DNA from: IMCC45349 sp047219225
GTDB taxonomy: Bacteria; Bacteroidota; Bacteroidia; Flavobacteriales; Flavobacteriaceae
DNA: 64,000 nt
Direction of reading: 5' to 3'
Assembly: GCF_047219225.1 (NCBI RefSeq)
Contig: NZ_CP178208.1
Location: 3,224,001-3,288,000, forward strand
Below the pieces are notes generated by a model that was not told where the DNA came from, made no database searches, and saw only the letters and a list, made by a program, of their open reading frames with translations. This document shows positions 27,465-37,299 of this stretch, piece after piece (the first letter of the stretch is position 1; each line of letters begins with the position of its first letter). The position numbers and the translations under genes are program-made.

Positions 27465-30050
27465 ATGAAAATTTACATTAGCCTAATTTGTGCATTACTT
27501 TTTATCTCATCAATAAAAGCACAAGAACAAGACTCAATAAGCAAAAAAAGACTAAACATTAAAAGAACATCTGTTGCACCAAAAATAGATGGTGTTTTAG
27601 ACGATGTTGCTTGGAAAGATGCCGAGGAGGCTACCGACTTCATTCAGTTTAGACCAGAAATGGGAGTTACTTTACAACCACATCAAAAAACCATTGTAAA
27701 AATGGCTTATAATGATGATGCAATTTATGTATCAGCTTACTTAAAAGATAAACCAGAAGATATACAAAGGCAACTTACAAGTCGTGATAATTTTGGAAAC
27801 TCCGATTTTTTTATTGTGGTTTTTAATCCAAATAATGATGCTCAAAATGATGTTGAGTTTTTTGTATTTGCATCAGGAACACAAGCAGATGCCATTGCTA
27901 ATCCATCTAGTGGAGAGGATTTTGGTTGGAGTGCTGTTTGGGATAGTGCTGTAAAAATTGTAGACGATGGTTGGATTGTTGAAATGAAAATTCCGTACAG
28001 AGCACTTCGTTTTTCTAAAGACGTAGAAACTTGGGGATTACAATTCCACAGACGTTTTAGAGTAGACAACACACAATATACTTGGAATCCCATAGACAGA
28101 ACCAAAGGAAATATGGGACTGTATCATGGTGAGTTGACAGGAATTGAAAATATAGAACCTCCTACTCGATTAAACTTCTATCCTTTTGCATCAACAGTAT
28201 TTAACAACGAAGATAAGCCAGACTTTAAACTTGGTATGGATGTTAAGTATGGTATTACCGAAAACTTTACTCTTGACGCTACATTAATACCAGATTTTAG
28301 TCAAGCTTCATTTGACAATGTTCGTCTCAATCTTGGACCTTTTGAGCAAACTTTTGGTGAGCAACGACAGTTTTTTAAAGAAGGTGTTGATTTATTTAAC
28401 AAAGGAAATTTATTCTTTTCTCGTAGAATTGGCGCTGCTCCAAGAGGCAGCATAGATTTGAATGAAGATGAAAGCATTGAAAATGTACCTGATAACGTAA
28501 ATGTTATAAATGCTATTAAAGTTTCAGGTAGAACCAAAAAAGGCTTAGGCATTGGTGTATTTAATGCTGTGACTGAAAAAACAGAAGCAACCGTTCGTAA
28601 TGTAGATACTGACGAAACCCGAAAAGAAGTTATAGAACCTCTAACAAATTATAACATTGTTGTTATAGACCAACAATTTAATGGCAACTCCTCAATAGGA
28701 ATAGTAAACACGAGTGTTTGGCGTGACGGTTCAAATTTTAGAGATGCCTATACTGGTGCGCTAGTAGCTAATATTAACAACAAGCGAAACACATACAATA
28801 TTAGAGCTGATGCTAAGGTAAGTCAAACTGAATTTGACTTTAATGGAGAATTTGGATTTAATTCATTTTTTAGAATAGGAAAATCGCACGGAAAATTTAG
28901 ATATAGCTTTGATCATAGTTTTTCAAACGATAAATATAATATCAATGATTTAGGTTTAAACTTTAGAAACAACTTCAATAATTTTGGTATCGATATTAAT
29001 TACAGAATATTTGAACCTACTGAAAAACTAAACAATTTCTTTATTAACAGTTATGTAAACTACAGACGTTTATATAAACCAGGAACTTTTACTGGAACAA
29101 ACTTTGGAGTTTTTGTTAACGGACAAACAAAAAAACTAATGTGGTTTGGAATTAACTTAAACATGGAGCCAGGGAAGCAATATGATTACTTTGAACCTAG
29201 AGATTTTGCTAATAAGCGTTACTTTATCTATAAAAATATAGGTAGCATTGGTGGATGGATAGATACCAACTCAAATAAGAGGTTTTCAATAAATCTAGGA
29301 GGTAATATGTGGCATGCATTTGATAAAGAACGTGATTTATTTGGGTATGCATTTGATATTGCTCCTACATTTCGTGTAAATGACAAGTTTAGATTAAGTT
29401 ATGGATTTAACTACAACAATAACAAAGGAAGCAGAGGTTACACAAATAATTCCAATAGTATTGAAGACGAAATTATTTTTGGCGAACGTGATGTTGAATC
29501 TATAGAAAATAGTATTTCTGGAAGTTACACATTTAACCCTTATCATACAGTTTCACTTTCTTTTAGAAATTTCTGGTCTACAGTTACTTATGACCAAAAC
29601 CCATATTTTCTTCAAGAAGATGGTAGTGTAATTGAGCAAAATGAAACTTTTGAAGAACTAGGTTTAGCTTCTTCAAATGTAAATTTTAATACTTGGAATT
29701 TAGATTTAAACTATACATGGCAAGTCGCTCCAGGAAGCTTTTTAACTGCATTATATAGAAATCAGTTATTTAATCATGGTGAAAACTCTCAAGATAATTA
29801 CTTTGATAGTTTAGGCGACTTATTTGACCAAGATATGAATCATATATTCTCTCTTCGTCTTCAATACTTTATTGATTACAATAGTATTAAAGGTGTATTT
29901 AAAAAGAAAAATAGAACAGACGATTCGCAAATAAGACAAGTAAATCGTAGAAGAAACAGATCTAGATACAACAGACATAACTCTGATAGCCAAGGCTATT
30001 ATTCTAGCTATGACAATGCTTTAGTAAACCCTTTAGCAACTAGTTATTAG
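27465..30050 (+). CDS. Outer-membrane protein with CBM9-like and DUF5916 domains
   Basis: 861 aa. Signal peptide to about 'FISSIKAQE'. Residues about 30-220 are a carbohydrate-binding family-9-like domain ('APKIDGVLDDVAWKDAEEAT', 'DDAIYVSAYLKD'). The rest (about 230-861) is DUF5916, predicted as an outer-membrane beta-barrel ('YGITENFTLDATLIPDFSQA', 'FFKEGVDLFNKGNLFFSRRI'). A basic Arg/Asn-rich stretch lies near the C-terminus. Family members are widespread in Bacteroidota, and substrates are unknown. A DNA-level oddity was not seen. Confidence 0.88.
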   Translation: MKIYISLICALLFISSIKAQEQDSISKKRLNIKRTSVAPKIDGVLDDVAWKDAEEATDFIQFRPEMGVTLQPHQKTIVKMAYNDDAIYVSAYLKDKPEDIQRQLTSRDNFGNSDFFIVVFNPNNDAQNDVEFFVFASGTQADAIANPSSGEDFGWSAVWDSAVKIVDDGWIVEMKIPYRALRFSKDVETWGLQFHRRFRVDNTQYTWNPIDRTKGNMGLYHGELTGIENIEPPTRLNFYPFASTVFNNEDKPDFKLGMDVKYGITENFTLDATLIPDFSQASFDNVRLNLGPFEQTFGEQRQFFKEGVDLFNKGNLFFSRRIGAAPRGSIDLNEDESIENVPDNVNVINAIKVSGRTKKGLGIGVFNAVTEKTEATVRNVDTDETRKEVIEPLTNYNIVVIDQQFNGNSSIGIVNTSVWRDGSNFRDAYTGALVANINNKRNTYNIRADAKVSQTEFDFNGEFGFNSFFRIGKSHGKFRYSFDHSFSNDKYNINDLGLNFRNNFNNFGIDINYRIFEPTEKLNNFFINSYVNYRRLYKPGTFTGTNFGVFVNGQTKKLMWFGINLNMEPGKQYDYFEPRDFANKRYFIYKNIGSIGGWIDTNSNKRFSINLGGNMWHAFDKERDLFGYAFDIAPTFRVNDKFRLSYGFNYNNNKGSRGYTNNSNSIEDEIIFGERDVESIENSISGSYTFNPYHTVSLSFRNFWSTVTYDQNPYFLQEDGSVIEQNETFEELGLASSNVNFNTWNLDLNYTWQVAPGSFLTALYRNQLFNHGENSQDNYFDSLGDLFDQDMNHIFSLRLQYFIDYNSIKGVFKKKNRTDDSQIRQVNRRRNRSRYNRHNSDSQGYYSSYDNALVNPLATSY

Positions 30051-30128
30051 TTTTCATATTATTTTTGTTGTAATACAAACAATCCATCTTAACTATGTTT
30101 CATATTAAAATAGTATTTTCGCTTTAAT

Positions 30129-30791
30129 ATGATTTCAGCAAAAAACATACATAAGAGTTTTGAAGATTTAAACGTCTTAAAAGGTGTTGATTTACAGATA
30201 AAAAAAGGAGAAATTGTTTCTATTGTTGGTGCTTCAGGAGCAGGTAAAACAACCCTTTTGCAAATATTAGGCACACTAGATAAACCAAATAAACAAAGTG
30301 ATTCGTCTTTAGAGATTGATAATACGTCAATCTTTAATTTAAATGAAAAAGCATTAGCTAAGTTTAGAAATGAGCACTTAGGGTTTATTTTTCAATTTCA
30401 CCAGTTACTACCTGAGTTTACTGCTTTAGAAAACGTATGTATTCCAGCATTTATAAAAGGTACTTCTAAAGATAAGGCTGAATCTAGAGCAAAAGAACTA
30501 TTAACCTTTCTTGGCTTATCACATCGTTTTAATCATAAACCTAACGAAATGTCTGGTGGTGAACAACAACGTGTTGCTGTTGCTAGAGCTTTGATTAATA
30601 ATCCTGCTTTAATTTTTGCCGATGAACCATCTGGAAATTTAGATAGTGAATCTGCCGAAAATTTACATAACCTATTTTTTAAGCTTAGAGATGAGTTTGG
30701 GCAAACCTTTGTTATAGTTACACATAATCAAGACTTAGCAAATATGGCTGATAGGAAATTAGTAATGGTTGATGGGAAAATAGTTAAATAA
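30129..30791 (+). CDS. ABC transporter ATP-binding protein (LolD/MacB type)
   Basis: 220 aa. Walker A 'GASGAGKTTLLQIL' at about 33-46, Q-loop 'GFIFQFHQLLPEFTALENV', signature 'MSGGEQQRVAVARAL' and Walker B 'ALIFADEPSGNLDSESAENL'. Size and the 'HQLLPEFTALENV' segment match LolD-like ATPases that extract lipoproteins from the inner membrane. No permease is adjacent, as is common for lolD in Bacteroidota, so the specific role is inferred. It ends at a terminator shared with the converging serine hydrolase gene. Confidence 0.9.
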   Translation: MISAKNIHKSFEDLNVLKGVDLQIKKGEIVSIVGASGAGKTTLLQILGTLDKPNKQSDSSLEIDNTSIFNLNEKALAKFRNEHLGFIFQFHQLLPEFTALENVCIPAFIKGTSKDKAESRAKELLTFLGLSHRFNHKPNEMSGGEQQRVAVARALINNPALIFADEPSGNLDSESAENLHNLFFKLRDEFGQTFVIVTHNQDLANMADRKLVMVDGKIVK

Positions 30792-30792
30792 A

Positions 30793-30820
30793 AAAACCAC
30801 CTCAAAAAAGAGATGGTTTT
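30793..30820. terminator. Terminator between ABC ATPase and serine hydrolase genes
   Basis: AAAACCACCTC (30793-30803) pairs with GAGATGGTTTT (30810-30820), with one mismatch that becomes a G-U pair on the minus-strand transcript. A T-rich tract follows. Confidence 0.7.
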
Positions 30821-30839
30821 TGTTGTTTTTATTTTAAAA

Positions 30840-32489
30840 TCATTCAACTTTTTTACCTGAAATTTGTTGTCCTCCTTGGTTAAGTGTTACCATATTTACA
30901 TTTCCACTTTCATCTCTACCAAAAATTAATTCTGCAGCAACTACCTTTAAAAAAAACTTATCCTTAGCTTCTGCAAAAATTTCGTTTGGACCTTGTCCTG
31001 TAGCTTGTCCATATATTTTTCCATTATTTACTTTTATTTCAATTGCAAATTCAGGAGTTAACTGGTATTTACCTACATAACCTTTTAATACTTCTTCACT
31101 TAAATTTATTTCTGTCTTAGCTACTGGAGGTGCTTTATCTATTTCTTTTCCTATAGCAACCTCTTCAGTTTTAAAAATTGCTTGTTTTTTACCATTTACC
31201 ATAGAAAAATTATATTCTATATTTCCACCATCAAAAATAAATCGTGTTGACGACAAGGGAAAAATTTCAAATTTAGTACTGTTTTCTCTCTGACTAAAAA
31301 CCTTCCCATTTTCAACAGTTATATGACGAATAGCTCCATTAGGAAATTCATATGCTCCAATCCATTTATTTAACTCAGACTCATTTAACACAATCGCATC
31401 TTTTATATCTGGAAATGGCTTACCTATAACGATAGCAGCAATTTTTGTAGCATAATTTCCTGGACTACTACAATCGCAATTAGTAAGTACAGATACAAAC
31501 ACATCCTCCTCTGGTAAATAAATACCTTGAGTGGTATATCCAAAAATACCTCCTCCATGAGTTATACTTTTTGAGCCTTGAATTTTACCAGCTTGAAGAC
31601 CGTAACCATAACCAATATAATCACCATTATTTAATGACGAACCATTAATTGCTTTTTCATAGCTTTCTTTTGAAATAAGTTCATGATTATTTAGAGCTTT
31701 TTGCCAAATTAGAAGGTCATCTACATTAGATATTATTGCACCTGCTGCATATGGCAAAGTCATACTCAAATAATCTGCATTTACATAACCATCTCTATTT
31801 TGATAGCCATAAGCTCTATTTTTAATTATTTTTTCATGACTACCATAATACGTATTCTTCATGCCTAATTTGTCAAAAAAGTTTTTTTGTATAAAAGCTT
31901 CATATGAGTCTTTAGTAATTAGTTCTATTATATACCCTAAAATTACATAACCTGAATTATTATATCTATACTGTTCACCTGGATTAAAATCCATAGGTTG
32001 GTCTTTAAACACATCAATAAGTTCAGTCGGAGTAAAATCTACTCTAGCTTGCTCTCTAAAGCTTTCAATTGCTGTATAGCTCTTAATTCCTGAGGTGTGA
32101 TTTAATAAATGATGAATGGTAATAGTCTTACCATTTGTTGGATAGTCTGGTATGTATTTAGTTATCTCATCTTCAACCTTCAACTTTCCTTGTTCTTCAA
32201 GCATTAAAATAGCAATAGCTGTAAACTGTTTAGTAATAGACCCAATTTCAAAAACATGTTCAGGTTGCATCTTCACATCAAGCTCTAAATTAGCATATCC
32301 AAACCCTTTTCTATAAATTACTTCTCCATCTTTATATATTAAGGCAGTTGCACCTGGGCCATTATGCTCATATTGTTCACTTAAAATTGCATCTACATCT
32401 TTCTCTATATTTTGTGAAATACTATGAAGTCCTAGCAACATAAAAAATAAGAACAGTGCCTTTTGAGGTAGTAGTTTTAACGTTTTCAT
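30840..32489 (-). CDS. Serine hydrolase of the beta-lactamase/class C family
   Basis: 549 aa. Signal peptide ends near 'LGLHSISQ'. The penicillin-binding fold has the SxxK motif in 'EIGSITKQFTAIAILMLEEQ' (about 83-86), YxN in 'YRYNNSGYVILGYI', and the third motif as HGG in 'SITHGGGIFGYT'. A C-terminal extension (about 370-549) contains repeated DUF3471-like beta domains ('LNKWIGAYEFPNGAIRHITV', 'LKGYVGKYQLTPEFAIEI'). Likely a periplasmic peptidase or esterase rather than a resistance beta-lactamase. Confidence 0.9.
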   Translation of the reverse strand: MKTLKLLPQKALFLFFMLLGLHSISQNIEKDVDAILSEQYEHNGPGATALIYKDGEVIYRKGFGYANLELDVKMQPEHVFEIGSITKQFTAIAILMLEEQGKLKVEDEITKYIPDYPTNGKTITIHHLLNHTSGIKSYTAIESFREQARVDFTPTELIDVFKDQPMDFNPGEQYRYNNSGYVILGYIIELITKDSYEAFIQKNFFDKLGMKNTYYGSHEKIIKNRAYGYQNRDGYVNADYLSMTLPYAAGAIISNVDDLLIWQKALNNHELISKESYEKAINGSSLNNGDYIGYGYGLQAGKIQGSKSITHGGGIFGYTTQGIYLPEEDVFVSVLTNCDCSSPGNYATKIAAIVIGKPFPDIKDAIVLNESELNKWIGAYEFPNGAIRHITVENGKVFSQRENSTKFEIFPLSSTRFIFDGGNIEYNFSMVNGKKQAIFKTEEVAIGKEIDKAPPVAKTEINLSEEVLKGYVGKYQLTPEFAIEIKVNNGKIYGQATGQGPNEIFAEAKDKFFLKVVAAELIFGRDESGNVNMVTLNQGGQQISGKKVE

Positions 32490-32652
32490 TATTAGTTTTC
32501 TTTGATTGATATTAAATTTACTATTATGACGACATAACCTAATTTAAGTTACATTAAAAGAGAAATTAAGGGTCTTTTCATAAGATTTATACTCCTATTC
32601 TCCAATAAAATGAAGTTTTCTAAAAACTTATCTATAGTTTTGTGACATGCAA

Positions 32653-33423
32653 ATGGACTTAACAAAACAAGAACTCAAAGAATTTCTAGATGCTAAAGTA
32701 ATTGAGTTTAATAATCCAAAGTTTATTGAAAGTGATCCAATTCAAGTACCACATCAATTTTCTATAAAAGAAGATATTGAAATTGCTGGTTTTTTAACAG
32801 CTACTATTGCTTGGGGAAATAGAAAAAGTATTATAAAAAATGCTAAACGATTAATGCAACTATTGGATAATGCTCCTTATGACTTTGTTCTTAACCACAC
32901 CAGTTCCGATTTAGAAAAACTACAACCCTTTGTACATCGTACATTCAACGGTGAAGACTGTATTCAGTTTATAAAAAGCTTACAACATATTTACACAAAT
33001 CACTCAGGGTTAGAATCTATATTCAACACCTATGCTAACCAAGAAAATTTACAATTTGCAATTCATAAACTGAAACAGCATTTTTTTGAAATTGACCATT
33101 TACCTAGAACTCAAAAACATATAAGTGACCCTTTAAAAAAGTCTGCTGCCAAACGTATTAATATGTTTTTACGTTGGATGGTTAGAAAAGACAATGCAGG
33201 TGTAGACTTTGGTATATGGAACAGCATTACGCCTTCTCTACTGTCCTGTCCTTTAGATGTTCATTCTGGTAATGTAGCTAGAAAATTGGGTTTACTTACA
33301 AGAAAACAAAATGATTCTAAAGCCTTGGAAGAATTAGACACATCATTACGAGAGCTCGATCAAAATGATCCAGTAAAATACGATTTTGCACTCTTTGGAT
33401 TAGGTGTTTTTGAAGGGTTTTAA
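32653..33423 (+). CDS. TIGR02757 family protein
   Basis: 256 aa from the ATG at 32653 (an ATG two codons earlier is possible). The family signature includes 'QVPHQFSIKEDIEIAGFLTA', 'AWGNRKSIIKNAKRLMQLLD' and 'KRINMFLRWMVRKDNAGVDF'. The C-terminal 'LDVHSGNVARKLGLLTRK' and 'PVKYDFALFGLGVFEGF' are well conserved. This helical family resembles HhH DNA-glycosylase folds but has no proven activity. A TAGTTTTG -7 box ends 5 bp before the first ATG, which would make the transcript almost leaderless and favours the later start. Confidence 0.88.
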   Translation: MDLTKQELKEFLDAKVIEFNNPKFIESDPIQVPHQFSIKEDIEIAGFLTATIAWGNRKSIIKNAKRLMQLLDNAPYDFVLNHTSSDLEKLQPFVHRTFNGEDCIQFIKSLQHIYTNHSGLESIFNTYANQENLQFAIHKLKQHFFEIDHLPRTQKHISDPLKKSAAKRINMFLRWMVRKDNAGVDFGIWNSITPSLLSCPLDVHSGNVARKLGLLTRKQNDSKALEELDTSLRELDQNDPVKYDFALFGLGVFEGF

Positions 33424-33473
33424 CATTATTATTTTTTTTACCTTTAAACCTCACTAACTTATTACTATTACTC

Positions 33474-34961
33474 ATGAAAAAGCTTTTATTCTCTTTATGT
33501 CTTTTAAGTTATTTTACAATCCATAGTCAAAGCAGAACTATTCCTGTAGATACTATGGTTGTTACAACACATAACACAACTGTAAAAGGCGTTAGTTTTT
33601 CATATACAGCCGAAACAGGCACGCAACCAGTTTGGAATGATGAAGGTAATCCAATAGCCACTCTTTTTTATACCTATTACACTAGAAACAATGTGAAAAA
33701 TAGAGCTAATAGACCTTTAATAATTTCGTTTAATGGAGGTCCTGGATCAGCATCAGTATGGATGCATGTAGCATATACTGGCCCAAGAATACTAAACATA
33801 GATGAAGAAGGTTATCCAGTGCAACCTTATGGATTTAAAAGTAATCCAAACTCTATCATTGATGTTGCTGATATTGTTTTTGTAAATCCAGTCAATACGG
33901 GTTATTCTAGAATGGTGCCAAATAATGATGGAGAAATGCCAGACAGAAAGCAATTTTTTGGAATCAATGAAGACATTGAGTATTTGGCAGAATGGATAAA
34001 TACTTTTGTATCTAGGCATAATCGTTGGGAATCACCAAAATATATTATTGGCGAAAGTTATGGAGGCACACGAGTAATGGGATTAGCAAACGAATTACAA
34101 AGTTCTCAATGGATGTATTTAAATGGTGTGATTATGGTTTCTCCAGCCGATTATAATGTTTATAGTAATGGACAGCCAATTTACTCATCATTGAACTTAC
34201 CATATTATACAGCAGCAGCGTGGCATCATAAAATGCTTCCTTCTACTTTACAAAGTAAAGATTTACTTGACATTTTACCTGAAGCTGAAAATTTTGCCAT
34301 TAACACACTTATGCCAGCAATAGCTAAAGGAGGTTTTATTTCGGATGTTGAAAAAAATGAAGTAGCCGAAAAAATGTCTTACTACTCTGGACTAAGTAAA
34401 AAAGTAATTTTACAGCATAATTTAGATGTACCAACACGCTTTTTCTGGAAAGATTTATTACGAGATAAAACAGGCCAAACCATTGGTCGTCTAGATTCTC
34501 GCTATTTAGGTATTGATAAGATTGAAGCTGGAACTAGTCCAGATTATAGTGCAGAACTAACGTCATGGCTACACTCTTTTACTCCCGCTATTAATCATTA
34601 TATCAAAAATGAATTGAATTTTGATACAGATATTAAGTATAACATGTTTGGAAATGTGCATCCTTGGAATAGGCAAAACAATACTGTTAGAGAGGATTTA
34701 AGACAAGCCATGGCAGCTAATCCATATTTAAAAGTACTAACGCAATCTGGCTATTATGATGGTGCAACAACTTACTTTGCTGCAAAATATTCGCAATCAC
34801 AAGTAGACCCAAGTGGAAAAATGAAAGATAGATTTTCTTTTAAAGGCTACAGAAGTGGTCATATGATGTACTTAAGAAATGAAGATTTAATTTCTGCTAA
34901 TGAAGATTTACGTGAGTTTATTAAAGAATCTTCAGCTAATGGAAAAGCTGCAAAATACTAA
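33474..34961 (+). CDS. Secreted S10-family serine carboxypeptidase
   Basis: 495 aa. Signal peptide to about 'YFTIHSQS'. 'ISFNGGPGSASVWMHVAYTG' forms the oxyanion region. The nucleophile Ser is in 'IIGESYGGTRVMGLANEL' (about 201). The Asp is probably in 'LTQSGYYDGATTYFAAKYS' and the His in 'KGYRSGHMMYLRNED'. All three triad elements are therefore visible. It removes C-terminal residues from peptides in the periplasm or outside. The next gene begins 4 bp downstream, so the pair is likely cotranscribed. Confidence 0.92.
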   Translation: MKKLLFSLCLLSYFTIHSQSRTIPVDTMVVTTHNTTVKGVSFSYTAETGTQPVWNDEGNPIATLFYTYYTRNNVKNRANRPLIISFNGGPGSASVWMHVAYTGPRILNIDEEGYPVQPYGFKSNPNSIIDVADIVFVNPVNTGYSRMVPNNDGEMPDRKQFFGINEDIEYLAEWINTFVSRHNRWESPKYIIGESYGGTRVMGLANELQSSQWMYLNGVIMVSPADYNVYSNGQPIYSSLNLPYYTAAAWHHKMLPSTLQSKDLLDILPEAENFAINTLMPAIAKGGFISDVEKNEVAEKMSYYSGLSKKVILQHNLDVPTRFFWKDLLRDKTGQTIGRLDSRYLGIDKIEAGTSPDYSAELTSWLHSFTPAINHYIKNELNFDTDIKYNMFGNVHPWNRQNNTVREDLRQAMAANPYLKVLTQSGYYDGATTYFAAKYSQSQVDPSGKMKDRFSFKGYRSGHMMYLRNEDLISANEDLREFIKESSANGKAAKY

Positions 34962-34965
34962 CTAA

Positions 34966-36183
34966 ATGCAAAAACTATCTATTGGTAGTCTGTTAATCAT
35001 TCTATTTTTTTCGTGTTCAAATATAGAGCAAGACTTTCAGTTGATTAACTTAGATATACCTAATGATGTAAATAGTTCTGAACCAAGCTTACATAAAGCA
35101 AAAGATGGAACGATCTATTTGAATTGGTTTGAAACCAACAAAGATGATGTAACATCTTTAAAACTTGCAACATTAAAAGATAATAAATGGTCAAATATAT
35201 CAACTGTAGCTTCAAGCTCAAATTGGTTTGTAAATTGGGCAGACTTCCCTTCTATTACTAGTTTTGGGGATAATTTAGTTATACACTATTTAGAAAAAAG
35301 TGCTGAAGACACTTATGCTTATGATGTTAAGTTACTGACTTCAAACGATAAAGGAGCTACATGGAACAATGCTTTTACACCTCATACAGATGGCACACAA
35401 ACAGAACATGGATTTGTAAGCAAAACAGCTTTAAATGAAGAATCATACTTAACTGTCTGGTTAGATGGCAGACAAATGGCCTATGCAAAAAAGGATAGTA
35501 CTGTCACGTCTCAAATGTCTTTACGAGCAGCTATTATAAATTCAAAAAACAAAATTATTAACGAGTATACTTTAGATAAAAGAACTTGTGATTGTTGCCA
35601 AACAGATACAGCCTTGACCAATGAAGGTCCTATTGTGGTCTACAGAGACAGAACTGCTCATGAAATAAGAGATATTTATTATACAAAACAATTAAACGAT
35701 ACTACCTGGTCACAGCCAAAACCTCTATATAATGATAATTGGAAAATTGGAGGCTGTCCTGTAAATGGTCCAGCTATTAGTGCAAAAAATGATAATGTTG
35801 CTGTATCTTGGTTTACAGTTGCCAATGACAATCCTCAAGTAAAAGTTTCGTTTTCTAAAAACAATGGTAACACTTTTGAAACACCTATTCTTATTGGTAA
35901 CTCAAAAACTTTAGGTCGTGTAGATGTAGAAATGCTGGATGAAGACTCTGCTATTGTAAGCTGGATGGAAACCGAAAACGGACAAACAGTAATAAATATA
36001 CAACAAGTATTTAATAATGGAGACAAGAGTAATGTTTTTACTGTTTCAAAATCCAACGAAAGTAGATCCAGTGGGTTTCCTCGTATAACTATTAAGGGAG
36101 AGCAAATAATTATTGCTTGGACTCAAGTTGGCGAACTACTCAAAGTAAATTCAGCAATTATAAACACTAATGTTTTTAAATAA
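34966..36183 (+). CDS. Lipoprotein with sialidase-like Asp-box propeller
   Basis: 405 aa. The lipobox Cys is in 'IILFFSCSNIEQ'. The rest resembles a six-bladed sialidase-like propeller, with Asp-box-like sequences 'TSNDKGATWNNA' (about 123-134) and 'SFSKNNGNTFET', plus a 'RTCDCCQTDTAL' cysteine cluster. The catalytic Arg triad and Tyr of true sialidases cannot be recognised, so the enzyme assignment is unsupported. It may be a BNR-type binding protein. It starts 4 bp after the S10 peptidase and ends just before the glycosyltransferase. Confidence 0.75.
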   Translation: MQKLSIGSLLIILFFSCSNIEQDFQLINLDIPNDVNSSEPSLHKAKDGTIYLNWFETNKDDVTSLKLATLKDNKWSNISTVASSSNWFVNWADFPSITSFGDNLVIHYLEKSAEDTYAYDVKLLTSNDKGATWNNAFTPHTDGTQTEHGFVSKTALNEESYLTVWLDGRQMAYAKKDSTVTSQMSLRAAIINSKNKIINEYTLDKRTCDCCQTDTALTNEGPIVVYRDRTAHEIRDIYYTKQLNDTTWSQPKPLYNDNWKIGGCPVNGPAISAKNDNVAVSWFTVANDNPQVKVSFSKNNGNTFETPILIGNSKTLGRVDVEMLDEDSAIVSWMETENGQTVINIQQVFNNGDKSNVFTVSKSNESRSSGFPRITIKGEQIIIAWTQVGELLKVNSAIINTNVFK

Positions 36184-36184
36184 T

Positions 36185-37195
36185 ATGGAAAACACTCCAT
36201 TAATTAGCATCCTTACGCCTTTTAAAAACACATCAAAATACTTAGCCGAGTGTTTAGAATCTATTATTTCTCAAACCTATAACAATTGGGAGCTTATAAT
36301 TATTGACGACCATTCTTCAGACAATAGCTATGATATTGTTAATGAATATGCTCGTAAAGATTCTAGAATTAAGCTTTTTAAAAATACTGGTAAAGGTATT
36401 ATTGAAGCCTTACAGCATGCATTTTCTTTAAGTTCAGGAGAATTTATTACACGAATGGATAGTGACGATATCATGCCTAACGATAAGCTAGAACACATGC
36501 TAAACAGTCTACTTAAACATGGTAAAGGACATGTAGCTACTGGATTAGTTAAATATTTTTCAGATCAAGGTATTAGTGATGGTTATAATAAATATGAGCA
36601 ATGGCTTAACAAGTTAACAAAAACAGGAAGCAACTATAGTGAGATTTACAAGGAGTGTGTTATTGCTTCTCCATGTTGGATGACTTATAGAACTGATTTT
36701 ATTGCATGTGATGGTTTTAATCCAAATTTATATCCTGAAGATTACGACCTTACGTTTAGGTTTTATAAGCATGGGCTAAAATGTATTCCTTGTGATAAGC
36801 TTCTTCATTATTGGAGAGACTACCCTATTCGTACTTCTAGAACACACGAGCATTATGCGCAAAACTATTTTTTAGATATTAAGCTTCGTTACTTCTTAGA
36901 ATTAGATTACAACAAAAACAAAACACTAACAATTTGGGGAGCAGGTTTTAAAGGAAAAACCATTGCAAAAGCATTAGTAGAAAAAGAAATTCCATTTTAT
37001 TGGATATGTGATAATCCTAAAAAAATTGGAAAACACATTTATAACCAAGAATTAAAACCCTTTGAGTTTTTAGAAACATTAAACCAAACGCAAAGTATTG
37101 TTACTGTTGCAAATAGTGATGCTCAAATAGAAATAACAAAGTATTTAAAATTACAAAACAAGATAGCAATGGAAGACTATTTTTTCTTTTGCTAG
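36185..37195 (+). CDS. Family 2 glycosyltransferase with C-terminal nucleotide-binding-like domain
   Basis: 336 aa from the ATG at 36185, one base after the upstream stop codon. A 36170 start would overlap that gene. GT-A domain: 'ISILTPFKNTSKYLAECLES', 'ELIIIDDHSSDNSYDIVNEY', the DxD-type 'FITRMDSDDIMP', and the acceptor-side 'LYPEDYDLTFRFYKHGLK'. Residues about 240-336 form a second domain beginning 'KTLTIWGAGFKGKTIAKALV', a Rossmann-like Gly motif, followed by 'ICDNPKKIGKHIYNQELKPF'. The double architecture is known in some Bacteroidota transferases. The sugar is unknown. Confidence 0.88.
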   Translation: MENTPLISILTPFKNTSKYLAECLESIISQTYNNWELIIIDDHSSDNSYDIVNEYARKDSRIKLFKNTGKGIIEALQHAFSLSSGEFITRMDSDDIMPNDKLEHMLNSLLKHGKGHVATGLVKYFSDQGISDGYNKYEQWLNKLTKTGSNYSEIYKECVIASPCWMTYRTDFIACDGFNPNLYPEDYDLTFRFYKHGLKCIPCDKLLHYWRDYPIRTSRTHEHYAQNYFLDIKLRYFLELDYNKNKTLTIWGAGFKGKTIAKALVEKEIPFYWICDNPKKIGKHIYNQELKPFEFLETLNQTQSIVTVANSDAQIEITKYLKLQNKIAMEDYFFFC

Positions 37196-37299
37196 ACTTT
37201 TTAATTTCAAACGTTAAATTTCTCAAAAGTAACATGAGCAAATAGCATTTCATTTTCTATATTTACCTTAAATAACTACTCAACAATTACAAATAAGGA

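Noticed and set aside
30840..32489. Beta-lactamase resistance gene
   Set aside because: It has the class C-like fold but an HGG third motif and long C-terminal DUF3471-like domains, fitting a peptidase or esterase.
34966..36183. Sialidase
   Set aside because: Asp-box-like repeats are present, but the catalytic Arg triad and Tyr/Glu pair cannot be identified.
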